DNA of 5,619 nucleotides from contig CAMVBL010000071.1 in the NCBI GenBank assembly GCA_947165725.1, positions 1 to 5,619 on the forward strand. Direction: 5' to 3'. This document shows, one piece after another, positions 5,135 through 5,619 of the stretch (position 1 is the stretch's first letter; every line of letters starts with the position of its first letter). The notes beneath the pieces were generated by a model. It did not search any database, was not told the origin of the DNA, and saw nothing but the letters and a program-made list of their open reading frames with translations. A program made the translations under genes and the position numbers. This DNA is from an uncultured Caryophanales bacterium. GTDB taxonomy: Bacteria > Bacillota_I > Bacilli_A > RFN20 > CAG-826.

Positions 5135-5619
5135 ATGCATTTTGCTTGGGATACACAACAATATATCGGCAATTTCATTGCAACTTTAATTTGTATTGTT
5201 TTAGTTTTTGGTGCTTTATTTTTTGTTCTTGTCAAAGTTGCAAAACGTAAAGCCAGTTTCATCTTCCTTGGTTCATGTGCATTTTTATTCCTTCTTGCCT
5301 ACTTATTCGACTTACCTGTCGTGTGTTCTTTAGTTGCCGCAGTTACCGCTGCTGGTTTAGCTGCTTGCTTCTTCGCTAATCTTGGCGATTTAAGAAAGTT
5401 CATTGCTAATCCATTCTCTAGAGTTACCGCTAAAGCGGCTAACTTCGGTATTGAAAGAATCTACGATACTCAACAATTATATAAAAACATCGAATCAGCA
5501 GTTATCTCATTAAGTAACGCTCGTATCGGTGCCATTATGACATTTGAAAAGAACACAAGCTTGAAAGATATTATGAAGAATGGTGTCCCAATTAATGCAC
5601 CAGTTACTCCAGAAATCCT
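5135..5619 (+). CDS. cdaA: Diadenylate cyclase CdaA, 5' part (runs off the window)
   Basis: An open frame of 161 complete codons continues past the right edge. It has three hydrophobic segments at about 10-33, 41-60 and 62-81, as in the membrane-bound cyclase CdaA, then a linker with the amphipathic stretch GDLRKFIANPFSR (84-96). From about 115 the DAC (DisA_N) domain begins: LYKNIESAVISLSNARIGA, then IMTFEKNTSLKDIMKNG, where GAIMTFEKNT corresponds to the family's GALIVFER(E/D)T-like strand. The family makes the signal c-di-AMP from two ATP and controls potassium and osmolyte balance and cell-wall homeostasis. The catalytic DGA and RHR motifs would lie beyond the window, so activity cannot be judged here. 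Family CdaA is about 270 residues, so roughly 60 percent is present. CdaM-like or other DAC proteins are less likely because of the three-helix N-terminus. Confidence 0.87.
   Translation, partial: MHFAWDTQQYIGNFIATLICIVLVFGALFFVLVKVAKRKASFIFLGSCAFLFLLAYLFDLPVVCSLVAAVTAAGLAACFFANLGDLRKFIANPFSRVTAKAANFGIERIYDTQQLYKNIESAVISLSNARIGAIMTFEKNTSLKDIMKNGVPINAPVTPEI

Noticed and set aside
1..5619. tRNA, rRNA, CRISPR array, insertion sequence or recoded genetic code
   Set aside because: No cloverleaf, repeat-spacer pattern, transposase or terminal repeats were seen, and no gene needs TGA read as tryptophan.

Overview
The window is AT-rich chromosomal DNA, most likely from a low-GC Gram-positive bacterium of the Bacilli or a Mollicutes-related lineage. 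The evidence is the base composition, good sigma-A type promoters, a CadA-type metal ATPase run by an ArsR/SmtB repressor, a diadenylate cyclase of the CdaA type, and Shine-Dalgarno sites matching AGGAGGTGAT. Tryptophan is written TGG and all five complete genes stop at TAA or TAG, so nothing points to UGA recoding. The species cannot be named from the sequence.

Left half (1-3760), heavy-metal efflux. A small membrane protein of the putative 10-TM heavy-metal exporter family (51-914, His-rich central loop) is followed by a two-gene operon: an ArsR/SmtB repressor (1006-1374) and a P1B-type Zn/Cd/Pb ATPase (1367-3760). The repressor carries both a Cys-rich insertion and a complete SmtB-like alpha5 site. 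The ATPase has two tandem N-terminal metal-binding domains, and its start overlaps the end of the repressor gene by 8 nt. The operon promoter (960-988) has one ArsR-type operator filling its spacer and a second copy 31 bp upstream. The exporter gene has its own promoter with a different palindrome, so the two efflux systems may answer to different signals.

Middle (3761-4560), nucleoside salvage. A convergent purine nucleoside phosphorylase gene (deoD, minus strand, 3835-4554) ends in a strong minus-strand intrinsic terminator in the 74-bp gap before the ATPase stop. Its real start is 19 codons inside the longest open frame, because that extension is occupied by its own promoter.

Right part (4561-5619). 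Divergent from deoD, a 126-residue winged-helix protein resembling the RQC domain of RecQ helicases is read from a promoter placed so that transcription should begin at or beside the ATG, giving a leaderless mRNA. Next is the 5' part of a membrane diadenylate cyclase gene (cdaA, c-di-AMP synthesis), which runs off the right edge.

No RNA genes, insertion sequences, CRISPR arrays or phage genes were seen. The parts judged most worth a second look are the double-sensor repressor with its tandem operators, the probable leaderless genes, and the free-standing RQC-like protein.
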